From positions 1,308,353 to 1,342,592 of the forward strand of contig MNCI01021399.1 of the NCBI GenBank assembly GCA_015680685.1: DNA of 34,240 nt, written 5' to 3'. Numbering within the stretch: position 1 is the stretch's first letter; the number at the start of each line of letters is the position of its first letter. This DNA comes from Gnetum montanum. Its lineage: Eukaryota > Streptophyta > Gnetopsida > Gnetales > Gnetaceae. A program made the position numbers and the translations under genes. The notes under the pieces were generated by a model, which worked only from the letters and a program-made list of their open reading frames with translations, did no database searches and was not told the origin of the DNA. Shown in pieces: positions 9,991 through 19,415 of this stretch.

Positions 9991-10644
9991 AACCTCAAAG
10001 AACTACGTGGGTTGCAGGGTAGGCTGCAATTTATCAGGTAGTTCATCTTAAGATTAACGGACAAGTTACACCCCATGCAACATTTGCTCAAAAAGGGGAT
10101 TAACTTCGAATGGATCAAGAACTGTCAGCATGTGTTTGACAATCTGAAAAAAGAGTTGTTACACTTACCAATGGTTTTTCTGCCACAAAGGGATCAACCT
10201 TTCTAAATTTACCTAGCAAGTTCAGACGTGTCTATAGCTACATTTTTGTGCCAAAAAAGGGACGACGGGTCAGAAATTCATCTCTACTATCTAATTCATG
10301 CTCTATTTGCATATGAAACACACTACAATGAAGTAGAGTGTAACTATTTAGCATTGGTGTTTGCACTAAAAAAATGTAGCCACTATCTTTTCCATAGCCA
10401 GGTCAATATAATCTGCAAGAACAACATTCTACGGGCCATCACCAACAGTCTATATGAAAGTAGTAGGATAGCCTGCTGGAAGGCCATCACAGTAGAATTT
10501 GACCTACACTACGTTGGCCAATCTTCCATGAAAGGCTAAGCAATAGTTGACCAGCTTGCAACATCACCTGTTAACAATCAAGCTATGATAGAGCCAAAAT
10601 TTCCTAACGAATATGTACATAGCTTAAGCCCTATATCAATAGGC

Positions 10645-10925
10645 CTCGAAGCAACATTATACTTTGATGGAGCTTTAACTACCAAAGGCGGCAGTGTTGT
10701 CACCATAATTACACTCTCCCTTGAAGATGTTCACCCATTGGCTTACCGTCTACCATTTCCTTGTATGAACAATGTGGCAGAGTATGAGGGGCTCCTTGGG
10801 GGACTATTAACAGCTAGGGAACTCAATGTTCAACATCTAGAAATTCGAGGCGATTCGATGTTCATCCTCAATCAAATCATAGGGGTCTATGCCTGCAAGG
10901 GTGTGCATTTGCAGCCCTACTATTG
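10645..10925 (+). pseudogene. Second RNase H (aRH-like) domain, copy 1
   Basis: After the standard RNase H (10,200-10,540, FAYETHYNEVECNYLALVFALKK) a second, different RNase H follows: LYFDGALTTKGG (first Asp), NNVAEYEGLLGGL (Glu) and IRGDSMFILNQI (second Asp). A second, archaeal-type RNase H before integrase is a known mark of the Tat lineage. The C-terminal part is cut off by the deletion at about 10,922. Confidence 0.75.
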
Positions 10926-11569
10926 TGACCAACAATGGGCCACAATTTAGTAGTGCCGAAACCAAATATTTCTACAGTAACCTTGGCATTAGGCAATCTT
11001 TCTCCTCATCCTATTATCCATAAGAAAATGGTTAAGAAGAAGCAACAAACAAGGTGGTCATCAATTTACTAAAAAAGATGCTCAGCAGCAATAGAAAATG
11101 ATGATATGAAAAAATCTTTTACATGTTATGGGCCTACCATACAACATATAAAACAGCTACCGATAGGACACCCTACAGCCTAGTCTATAGATCTGAAGTA
11201 GTGTTACCTCTAGAACTACAAGTTCCCTCACTGCGGATGGTCCTCTCCATGGTTATAAATGAGACTCAAGATAATGAGTCCAAGATCATGGATTTAGACT
11301 CAGTAGAGGAGAAACGCATCCAGATGCTTGACAGCATCAAAAGATATCAAGACAAGCAGAAACGAAATCATCATCACAATGTGCATTAATGATCAATTAA
11401 GAAAGGAGACTTAGTTCTCAAGGCCATTCACAAACCAGTGAGCAAATTTTCTACAAACTGGGAAGGCCCTTTCCTGGTTGTCAGCGTATATAGCAACAGA
11501 GCATTCAGGTTAGTAGATATCGATGGCATTGAGCTACCAAACATAGTCAACCATACATACATGAAGTAG
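10922..11569 (+). pseudogene. Distal integrase remnant, copy 1
   Basis: The remnant starts in the core at VTNNGPQFSS, where the second catalytic Asp is Asn (intact as IDNGPQFSS in copy 2). It then has the ENG..EA glutamate region, TDRTPYSLVYRSEVVLPLEL, a lysine-rich linker, and a C-terminal GDLVLKAIH...NWEGPF fold. It ends near 11,569. The zinc-binding HHCC part and first catalytic Asp are missing because of the deletion. I see no chromodomain, which agrees with a non-chromovirus lineage. Confidence 0.8.
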
Positions 11570-11579
11570 TACCACATCT

Positions 11580-11965
11580 AAATGTTGGCTCGGCTCAAAC
11601 ACAAGGTAACCATCATCTGCTACGACATAAAACTAGTAGTGTTGTACACGTCTGCTACAACGTAAAACTAGAATTTCTTGCACACATCCACCGTGATGCT
11701 AAACTAGCAAAATCTTTGACCATCCACCATGACACAAAATTGGCAAGGTAAGCATCCATCTCCTAAGATGTTAAATAGCATAGACTTTTCCCTAGGTCAC
11801 GACACAAAACTGACACCCATAGCATGGTCTGCTGGGACCATAAACTAGCACTTTTTCCATCTACTACAACGTAAAACTAACACACTTCAGTTTTCCCAGA
11901 CTTTAAACCAAGACCATGGTCTACTGGGACTTAAAATCAGCAACAATGGTCCACCAGGCCTTAAA
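11580..11965 (+). repeat. TAAAACTAG motif cluster after integrase, copy 1
   Basis: About nine units of the form CTACAACGTAAAACTAG, CATGACACAAAATTGGC or CTGGGACCATAAACTAGC lie just downstream of pol, spaced roughly 35-60 bases. The same kind of cluster follows integrase in copy 2 (28,275-28,560). Non-coding. Confidence 0.72.
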
Positions 11966-13140
11966 AATGGAATTTTCCAAGTGAGCGTGATCATTCTTGC
12001 ATGGCATCCTTACTAGATAGAATGGGTAGAGTGTTGGAATAGATGCAACACCACTACCCTACTGGCATTCTACTGATTCCTCGGATATGCTAAAAGGCAT
12101 ACTACTAACCCCTCGAAGATGTCGCTACAACGACCATTCTGTGGTTGCAACTCTTGGGGTCGGTTTCACCATTTGGAGCCCCAAGGGAACTATGATCGTC
12201 CATGATCTTGGTGGCCTCTACCTATCACTACCACCAAACTCTGGCCTAGCAGATTCATCTGACTAGTTCTTTGCCCAGATAGTTGGATAAGATGAGTCTG
12301 GCTATCGACGATGAAATCTTAGGCCACAGCATCAACATTGGGACCCTTGCCTCTTTCTATGGTTCCTTCTTCATGGCCTACTCTCTCTTTTTTTCTTTGG
12401 ACGACACTTGTTTCAATAGTCTCCCTAGGGATTAGGATGATTGCTTTGGTTATCTATTCTCTATTATGTTTGCAGGCTACTTGTTACAATAACGTTGTTC
12501 AAGAATGCATTCACTAGGAGGGTGAGGTGTCATAGCATTCTAAGGTGGCTTCTTAGACTAGCCTAGCTACTTGGGAGTGCAAACCCTACCTTTTTCCTCT
12601 ATTAGATACCTTATTTCAGTTTCTCCCTCCATTATTCTTACAACCGCCTTTATCCTCTTCTCCTGTTTGTACAAAACCTAGATGTATAGGCACTCTTTCA
12701 CACATGATAATCATCCATGACTTGGCATAACACAACTCGCCTCATGGAAAGAATCCAATTCAAAAAAAATGATGAAGGGAAAGGTTAGGAAAAATGGATG
12801 TAAAACAACTCACCCAAGGAATAGAGGTGTAACACAACTCGCCCATGCAAGCCCTTCATATGCAGTATAGCAACATAACTTCTTGAGAAAACACTCGTGA
12901 AAAGATGCCCAATAACATGTTTGTGAACGTTTTCTACTCACATGCTTGAGTCTTTCCCAAACCTCATTCCTATCACTTCTTTAAGATCCCTCCTATACTC
13001 CTTATGCCTCCAACCCTCACACTTCCAGGTTTGACAGAGAAACATCTAAGCAGCAGCTAATGAACGTGTTGGCATCTTCACCTCTACGGTGTTTCATATT
13101 CTTTGTCAACGTATTTTGGGAAAGCCCTCTAAATGTCAAC
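11966..13140 (+). other. 3' spacer between pol and the polypurine tract, copy 1
   Basis: About 1.2 kb with no reading frame I can support. Parts are collinear with copy 2 at 28,560-29,450: CTTGGGAGTGCAAACCCTACC near 12,570 against CCTGGGAGTGCACATCCTACC near 29,259, and AACACAACTCGCCTCATGG in both. A pyrimidine-rich stretch ending TGTTTGCAG|G at 12,475 resembles a splice acceptor and is matched at 29,165. Confidence 0.65.
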
Positions 13141-13150
13141 AAAGAGGGGC
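13141..13150 (+). other. Polypurine tract of copy 1
   Basis: AAAGAGGGGC followed by CAT|TGAAACACAG. A purine run directly before a TG is the usual primer site for plus-strand DNA synthesis and marks the LTR start at 13,154. Confidence 0.7.
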
Positions 13151-13262
13151 CATTGAAACACAGTGAAATTGCAAGATCTCAATGGTTCAGCAAAATCTGA
13201 AGTCTCAGGCAAGGATTTGCAACATGTCGCATATCTTAGCAAGTTTTCTTTTTTTCGACTAA

Positions 13263-13304
13263 GGGCCTATTACGCCACATTATGCAGCATAGTGTAATAG
13301 ACCC
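13263..13304. repeat. Inverted repeat in U3 of the A LTR
   Basis: GGGCCTATTAC at 13,263-13,273 pairs with GTAATAGACCC at 13,294-13,304 (10 of 11 positions), around a CATTATGCAGCATAG centre that can pair further. It could form a hairpin in single-stranded nucleic acid. No role is known. Confidence 0.6.
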
Positions 13305-13711
13305 CAGAAAAGACTAAACAAAAACAAAGGATGAGCAGTAAGACCACTTCAATTTTGAAGGTTCGCTATGTTACGCTGAATTATGCTATGCAATGTAATG
13401 TAGCATAACACAATGTAATGCAAGCAGATGATTGATTTAATTGCAACAATGGAGACAACAAAATTCAAGCATTATGATTCTTATGTCACAAGGTACTCCC
13501 TAGTGTATTACAGCGTAGCTATGGGACAATTCGCTACCAAAGATCTAGAAGTTCTTTAATGCTAAGGACGAGGGTGGTTACGCTATACTACACTTTAGAG
13601 CATAGCATAGCGTAGCGTTGCAAGCTTCAGCTACAGCACATCAGGTCAACAATATTTTGTTGGCCCAGGACATGCATCATCTAAACTGCATTCTTCTCCT
13701 AACCCTAGTCT

Positions 13712-13719
13712 TATAAATA
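13712..13719 (+). promoter_or_regulatory. TATA box of the A LTR promoter
   Basis: TATAAATA, preceded by an ordinary spacer and followed by CCTTGGTGG. It is the clearest plus-strand TATA box in the LTR and would drive the genomic RNA of copy 2. Confidence 0.6.
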
Positions 13720-14269
13720 CCTTGGTGGATAACATTCAAAGGGTTGGTTGGAAGTTGTTGGAAATTGTTGGTAATTTTTTGACAGTTCTAGCAGAGATTG
13801 GCAAGAAGACCAGAAAGAATTGGCAATAGAAGAATACTAATGGTAACAAAGAAAAGCTTTTGGCTAGAGATTCCAAGCTAACAAGCATTTTGCTTCGAGC
13901 CTAACTTCCTTGCACCTAGATTTGGCTAGTGAATAAGGTAGATTGGCCTTTTCTTATTTAATCTCTAAGTAGCTATTTTTTGGTGGCAAATACTTCGTCC
14001 AAATTGAATTCCACTTGTAAATCCTGTTGTATTCATCATTTTTTATTTATAAGGTGGATCCCAGATCTCGGGATTGTGCATATTCTAGATCCAATTCACT
14101 ATGCCCTATTTACATTGAATTTTATGATCATTTTGCATAGTTTACATCGCCTTCATTATATTCAAGATTTAATCTTGCAACAAATCTTTTTTTCTCCTAA
14201 ATCGATAACATATTTTCACATCAAATTTTCACCTCGTTATATGATCATTGACAAGTTTATTGACTAAGT

Positions 14270-14608
14270 AAGTCCTTGTCTAATCGACAAGATCATTCAG
14301 GGCATCTCGGATTCATTTCTCCAACATGGCCCTCATGTGGATCTGAGGTTAAAACTATGTACACAAAAATTCCCTCGGTGTTTTCAGAAACTAACATTTT
14401 TCATCGTTACAACTGGCATGTAACACCTTCAAAAAAAATGTTCACAAAAGGTTATTGTACACCAACTAAGTCCTTTTCTGATTGACCATACCGTTCAAGG
14501 CACCCCACATCTGTTTACATCCAACATGGCCCTTGCACAAATACGAGGTTAGGCTATGTGCTCGATGACCTCTTAGTGTTCCAGCCATCCACATTTTTGA
14601 TCGTCACA
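14270..14608 (+). repeat. 198-bp offset tandem repeat at the right end of the A LTR
   Basis: Unit 1 begins AAGTCCTTGTCTAATCGAC at 14,270; unit 2 begins AAGTCCTTTTCTGATTGAC at 14,468. Both continue through TTCA.GGCA, CCAACATGGCCCT, GAGGTTA..CTATGT and ATCGT.ACAA. Unit 1 is followed by TGGCATG, unit 2 by the primer binding site. This is either a duplication within the LTR or the remnant of two LTRs lying end to end. Confidence 0.7.
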
Positions 14609-14613
14609 ATTTT

Positions 14614-14632
14614 TGGTGCTAAAAGGAGGGCC
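14614..14632 (+). other. Primer binding site of copy 2
   Basis: TGGTGCTAAAAGGAGGGCC six bases after the LTR end. TGG pairs with the universal CCA of a tRNA 3' end. The family C element has TGGTGCTAGAAGGAGGG at the same place (33,425), which validates both. I could not name the tRNA; TGGCGC at the start is plausible before CpG decay. Confidence 0.75.
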
Positions 14633-15455
14633 TTTAGTGCCATTTTCTCATATCATGAGTAATTCTACACTCTATATGTACCCTGTTACCTACTAGCATA
14701 GATGTGACACCCTTGTGGTTGTCTATGCACCATGTGGTGCAGACTGGTCACAACGATGGTTCCTTTAGAACTAGTAGGATGAAAGCCTCTAACCAATTGC
14801 TTACTTTCTCTACTTATTACTCCATACTTCTTGCACCTCGTGTGTCATAGAAAAATCTCCAGTGTAGCACTCCTACTTAGTGTAACAAGCATCTCCCTAG
14901 CACACCTAGTTGCATTTTTCCTCCCTTACAATTTCCACCTTACGACAAAACATGATTCCTACAACCACTATCAACACCACTTTGAACCTCAAGGTTCCCT
15001 ACTTGATTCAAAACACAACTAGTCTTGAGTGACCACCCAGCCCAATGCTAGCACCACATTAGTCTCTTAGGTTATGACATCTATCACCTAAACATTTGGC
15101 ACAAGAAGCAGAGTGATATGAATTTCTCTACACAAAGATCTAGGCTAACCTTCCCTTGGATTGCTAGGAACTTGAGGATAAATGCAACTTCAAGTTCCTC
15201 CATTGGAACATGAGGGAATTTATCCCTACTCTTGACATTACCATCCACCTAGAAACGTATTAATGGATCTTAGACCAGTTTATGTGAGTCAGTAAGTCTA
15301 GGGAGTGAGATACAGCATTCCATTATAATGAGGTATTCCAAGATAGACAGGAAGACCTAGACTCCCATTTCGAGGATGGTGGCTAAACCTACCTTGCAGT
15401 TATCCCTCCCACTGCTATCTTCTAGTCAAACCCGCTCTTTGCTTCTGCCCCCTTC
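14633..15455 (+). other. Leader of copy 2 (no gene seen)
   Basis: About 0.8 kb between the primer binding site and the recognisable gag frame. The short open frame at 14,831-15,022 has no partner, because copy 1 lacks this region. It may include the ruined N-terminal part of gag; I see no motif that shows it. Confidence 0.5.
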
Positions 15456-17257
15456 ATGGTTGCCACAGCCCTGTCACAATCTACACCTTTGTCAGTCTTA
15501 GCCAATCATCTTGTACCTTCTACGTACTAGTAAGGGGATCATTCAGCTTCATTCCCAGTCATTCTTCCTTCTTAATTTTCTCCAGTAGCATACCTAACAT
15601 CATTCATGGCTACATTTCCATACATTCACACTTTGCCCATGTCTCAGTTGCATGCGAGCTTCACCTCTGGTCCCTCGTCTACACCTATCCCACCACTAGT
15701 GGCTAACCCGATCTCAACCGCGTGGTGGATGCCAACCCCTTCCTTACCCATGGCACAACCTTCTTAGGTATCATACTACATGCAACCCCAAGTGCACTAG
15801 CTTCTACATGTAGCACAACCTAGTGTAGGGTTTTGGGCCATCCTGCCAACCAATCAAGTTATCAATCCCACAGCCCCACCAGTGGCAACCATACCAACAA
15901 CACCACCCACTGGGTGGTGGATAGCCCAAGTAGCACCATTTGCAAGAGTAGCATCAAAAACATCCCCCATGGACCAGGTTGTCGCCCTTACACTGAAACC
16001 CCCATCGATGCATACGACGGCTGCTCATGCAACCCCGTAATCATTTACAATGTCACCGGGTCTGAACCAAGCTTTTCAATTTATCCAAACCCTTATTTAG
16101 GAAATCAAACACCTCAAAGCCATCAGTTCTAACACGATACAGGTCATGGATGTTTACCATGATGATCGGATCAGCCTAATTGTTCCCATGCTTACATTAC
16201 CCCCTAGGGTGTCACTCCCCCAACTTACAAAATACAATGGGAAGGGTGATCCCAATGCACATTTGGTAATGTTTAGATTTGAGTCGTTGTTGTTGCAGCA
16301 ATGGCCACACACTATCATCCATGTCTTTTCCATGTCCCTAACAGGCAAGGCTTTAGACTAGTACCGCACACTCCCATGCACCTCCATCTAAACTTTGGAG
16401 GAGCTGCTGAGTTATTTCATGAATGGTTTCAAGTATAACTTGAAGCTAGAAGTTACAATCAACCAGCTGATGAGCATCAAGAAAGACCCACTTAAGTATG
16501 TGCAAAGACTCATATAGTGCTAGAGCGTCATCTTGAATGAAATACTCGAGCCTATCGCTGAGGCCCACTTGTTGGCCATCTTCAAGGGGGTAGTAGACAA
16601 CTTTATTAAGTCAAAGATTTACTACCTAGCTCCATGCTCTCTTAGCCAAGCCTTTTATTAGACCAAGAGCATCTAGGATGTAGCTAAGGCTAGCAAAGGC
16701 CTGTCTTATATTATGTACAAAAATACACACCTTAAGAAAGATAGAGAAGGGCAAAGCCACAACAGCCACGATGGCCATGTGGCCAATGAAGCCAAGTCCA
16801 ACAATAACAACAACAAAAAGGTAGCCACAACATCCACTAACACTACATTTGGTTCAAGTAACACTGATTAGCCCTCAACATCAGCACTTGAGCTGTTGAC
16901 CTAGCCTAAGCCCAACTTTGAGCACAAGGATCGCTCCAAAAATACACCTTTACCTATTAAGCCTTCAGAACTTCTGAAGCAACTGTTGGGAGCTAGGTAT
17001 ATACAACACAAATAGATGTCAAAGGAAGTAATAAAACAACATCAATGGTATTGCAAACTTCTTAGGAACCCCTCCTTGGCCACCCCTAATGAGGCATCAA
17101 TTCCTAAGAACTTTAGGCTAGAATGTTTTTGTGACTATCACCAACTGTGTGGTCATAATATGGACTACTGTCTAGCATTGAAATATGATATACAATGCAT
17201 GATTGATCAAGCCAAGCTAGTCTTGGATGAAATTAGTCTTATTTTCTCAAAAAAATA
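15456..17257 (+). pseudogene. gag: gag remnant, copy 2
   Basis: The frame contains the ATGs at 15,456, 15,606 and 16,146. The N-terminal region is Pro/Thr/Ser-rich (ISTAWWMPTPSLPMAQPS, then PTAPPVATIPTTPPTGWW). The capsid-like core starts at about 16,220 with LPQLTKYNGKGDPNAHLV, then LLQQWPHTIIHVFSMSLTGKALD. An Asn/Lys-rich stretch lies at 16,740-16,830. The knuckle FCDYHQLCGHNMDYC at about 17,130-17,172 is intact and has the C-x2-H...GH-x4-C form known from Tat-type gag, followed by LALKYDIQCMIDQAKLVLDE. Stops include 16,359 TAG, 16,659 TAG, 16,902 TAG and the TAA at about 17,256. Copy 1 has stops at the same codons as 16,659 and 16,902. Confidence 0.83.
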
Positions 17258-17778
17258 ATCAATGCATGTTTACAAGGACCTCCTACATGCCAACAACGTG
17301 GGGTATACAATCAACGTTGTTGGCATTGATGAAAACATAGAACCACCACAGTAACCATTTGTGGTGCGTGTCCCTCCTTGAAATACAACAACCCCTACAA
17401 TGACAAAAATGATGCTACGACAACTATTTATCCTCAAGGTCCCTCCTCATACATCTATCCCCACACCCTTTGTGCTCATAACCACACCACCCAATGCTAA
17501 CACCACAAGCACCATTTGTTATTAAGGTGCCAAAACAAACAAGTGCTTCTATTGCATAAAACTAAGCAACGAAAGTAGCATCACAACCTCCCTATTCAAA
17601 AAAATGGAAAGAGCATTTGGCAGATAAGATGGCTAGGAAATGTACCACCTTAGATTCCCCCAACCCTACCCCTTATCCTCAATGCCTATGGCCCCCTCAT
17701 CATTAGCAACTGATAATGCCATGTACACACAATTGTCATCAGCTCTCTCAAGAAAGCCTAGTGCCCAACTTGAAACTG

Positions 17779-17797
17779 CCCCCCCCCCCCCCCCCCC
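17779..17797. repeat. C19 homopolymer
   Basis: Nineteen consecutive C in the gag-protease linker of copy 2. Copy 1 has only CCTCCC here. It lies between the gag frame and the protease frame, which differ in copy 2. It may be true slippage or an assembly error. Confidence 0.9.
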
Positions 17798-17819
17798 TGG
17801 GAGATTCATCTCTTAGGAC

Positions 17820-18712
17820 GAATGGAGGAGGAAGAGGATGGCAAATAACAAGATGGCAAACAATATCTTCTCAACATCCTTGCCCAAGTTAGATAGGCTC
17901 TGAAATAGAAAAACACAACTCTGAGCTTGTATGACTTGATAATAACTTCCACTATACACCACGAAGCCATGGTTTGCATGTGAACGTCCATACCAGTTGA
18001 CGAAAACATGTCGATAGAGGAGAAGGCAATCCACACTATCATGCTTTCCTCTACAGCCGAGGAACCATGGCCAGCTTAGTTAACATTTCTCAATGAGTCC
18101 ATTAAGGATGACCTTGAAAAGGGTCAAGTGACAATGACACCTATGTTCATCATAATTCAGGTTGGTCAGTACAAGATTCGAAGGGTACACATTGATGATG
18201 GGGTTGCTACTAATGTCATCCCATTTCCCATAGTGGAAAAATTGGGCTTGGTCGATCAAATCAAGCCCACAACAACTTTTTGCTTAAAGTTGTTTAACGG
18301 GGCATGTGTGCTAGTGAAAGGAACTGTCCATATTAACTTTGTGGTAGGGGACCAGTTCCCCACAAGCGTAGTGTTCATAGTAGTAGAGGAGATGCTTGGG
18401 TTCAACCTGATCCTAGGGAGATCATGGTTGGTCCAATTAAGAGTCTTTTCCTCACCAATACACCAGGAAATTCACTTACCTTACATGGGAGGGGAAGTGG
18501 TAATCCACAATGATGAAGTGGCTCCTCGAGTCATAAACAACGTAGGAATGGAATAAGGTTTAGAGATTAAAATCTCTGAAAACCAAACCCCCATTCAAAC
18601 TAAAACACCTGAACAAGTCAAAACCAATCCTAAAAAAGAAGCAACATTGGCTGAGCTTCCCTTTCAGGAAATAGATGATGACATAGAGGAGTATTATAAC
18701 AAAGCTTCATAG
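17820..18712 (+). pseudogene. pro: Linker and aspartic protease remnant, copy 2
   Basis: The linker block TTLSLYDLIITS..., SIPVDENMSIEEKAIHTIM matches copy 1. The retropepsin-like domain is at about 18,128-18,480: VHIDDGVATNVIPFPIVEKLGL with the D-D-G active site, and FNLILGRSWLVQLR near the end of the fold. A charged tail with TLAELPFQEIDDDIEEYY runs to TAG 18,710-18,712, with an earlier TAA at 18,554. The frame differs from gag in this copy; the switch occurs between 17,258 and 17,820, possibly at the C19 run. Confidence 0.8.
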
Positions 18713-18924
18713 CCATACCCATCGTTGAGCCCACGATGGGTTAGGAAGTAGCTAGGAGAATGATCATCATTTACATTAGCGTAATTACTCGACTATTTAC
18801 ACCATGATTACTAGTTGCATTAACATCATGTTCACTATTTACATTGTTTTCTTTGTATTCATTATTTATGTTAGCATCCTCCTCACTAGTTAGATTGCTT
18901 ACATTATGTCCATTTTTTGCAGCA

Positions 18925-19110
18925 CTAAACGGCCTACTAAGGCCTAAAACTGGCAACCTTACATAAGGCTCGAAATGGCCTAAAACTAGTGAAGGCCCGA
19001 CATGGCCTAAAACTAGCGGTGGCCTAAAATGGCCAAAAACTAGCCACAGCCCAGAATGGCCTTAAAACTACTCATCGCAATCCACCAAGGCCTAAAAATA
19101 GCAACTTGAC
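18925..19110 (+). repeat. CCTAAAACTAG motif cluster after protease, copy 2
   Basis: Seven or so units resemble GGCCTAAAACTAG or ATGGCCAAAAACTAG within 190 bases. It sits at the same place as the cluster at 3,365-3,745 in copy 1. The preceding 18,765-18,915 has looser TATTTACATTAGC-like units. Confidence 0.72.
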
Positions 19111-19194
19111 TACCCCAAAGCAATAATAAAAAACATTGACATAAAACAAAAACAAATGAAACACATTAACTGAAATGAAATAAATTGTTTTGCA

Positions 19195-19200
19195 TTTATT
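19195..19200 (-). terminator. AATAAA polyadenylation signal of the antisense gene, copy 2
   Basis: The minus strand reads GAATAAATG 66 bases after the antisense stop at 19,266. The word is common by chance, but the position fits a 3' UTR. Copy 1 has no exact AATAAA here. Confidence 0.45.
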
Positions 19201-19328
19201 CTTCATTCAATGTTAATCAATAATGTTTACAAATCAATCAAATTAAAAAAAATTGCATCACCATGCTATGGATCTTCATTTCCATCATTGTCTCTTATCC
19301 CACTGGGTTCTGCATCTTCATTTGGATT

Positions 19329-19415
19329 CTGCATAATGCAAAAAATAAAATAATGAGTCAAACTATAGTAAAGCCTTTCACAAAATAAACTACAACATAA
19401 CAAAAGGTGACTTAC
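19329..19415 (-). other. Intron 7 of the antisense gene, copy 2
   Basis: Donor TCGG|GTAAGT, acceptor TTTTTTGCATTATGCAG|AATCC. It is 87 bases, a multiple of three without a stop, so an unspliced frame reads through it as a hydrophobic stretch. Splicing joins GPSR to NPNEDAEPSG and the TAG at 19,266. Confidence 0.7.

Larger units (their letters stand above)
8913..11569 (+). pseudogene. pol: pol remnant, copy 1 (RT, RNase H, second RNase H, partial integrase)
   Basis: The frame opens at ATG 8,913, right after the acceptor-like site, with LALTGLYGKTIRHLNHAL matching copy 2's LTLTGPHGRLTRHLNLES. A frameshift occurs between about 9,180 and 9,330. Order: N-terminal segment; RT to about 9,990; RNase H 10,200-10,540; second RNase H 10,645-10,920; then, after a deletion, the distal integrase to about 11,569. 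Stops in the RT-RNase H frame include 9,940 TGA, 10,039 TAG and 10,204 TAA. Pol would copy the RNA genome to DNA and insert it. This copy cannot. Confidence 0.85.
217..14608 (+). mobile_element. Copy 1: degenerate Ty3/gypsy (Tat/Ogre-like) LTR retrotransposon, 5'-truncated
   Basis: Gene order on the plus strand is gag (219-1,847), protease (2,025-3,263), a long spacer with an antisense gene (3,876-8,324), RT/RNase H/second RNase H/partial integrase (8,913-11,569), a 3' spacer, a polypurine tract (13,141-13,150) and an LTR (13,154-14,608). The 5' LTR, leader and extreme gag N-terminus are missing because a family C LTR abuts at 216. Tat-type gag knuckle, RT and dual RNase H motifs support the lineage. 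Every ORF has several stops and pol has an internal deletion, so the copy cannot be autonomous. The 3' LTR is shared with copy 2. Confidence 0.88.
13154..14608 (+). repeat. Family A LTR shared by copy 1 and copy 2
   Basis: The left edge follows the copy 1 polypurine tract and starts TG. The right edge is placed at the CACA (14,605-14,608) six bases before the primer binding site of copy 2. Length is about 1.45 kb. A TATA box at 13,712-13,719 suggests a U3 of about 560 bases. The U3 contains CATAGC-type words and an 11-bp inverted repeat (13,263-13,304). The right third has a 198-bp offset tandem repeat. Only one A LTR is visible, so its ends rest on these signals and not on comparison with a partner. 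Confidence 0.7.

Noticed and set aside
13980-14485. Two open frames in the LTR as small genes
   Set aside because: They lie in the R-U5 part of the LTR and overlap the tandem repeat; no family resemblance.
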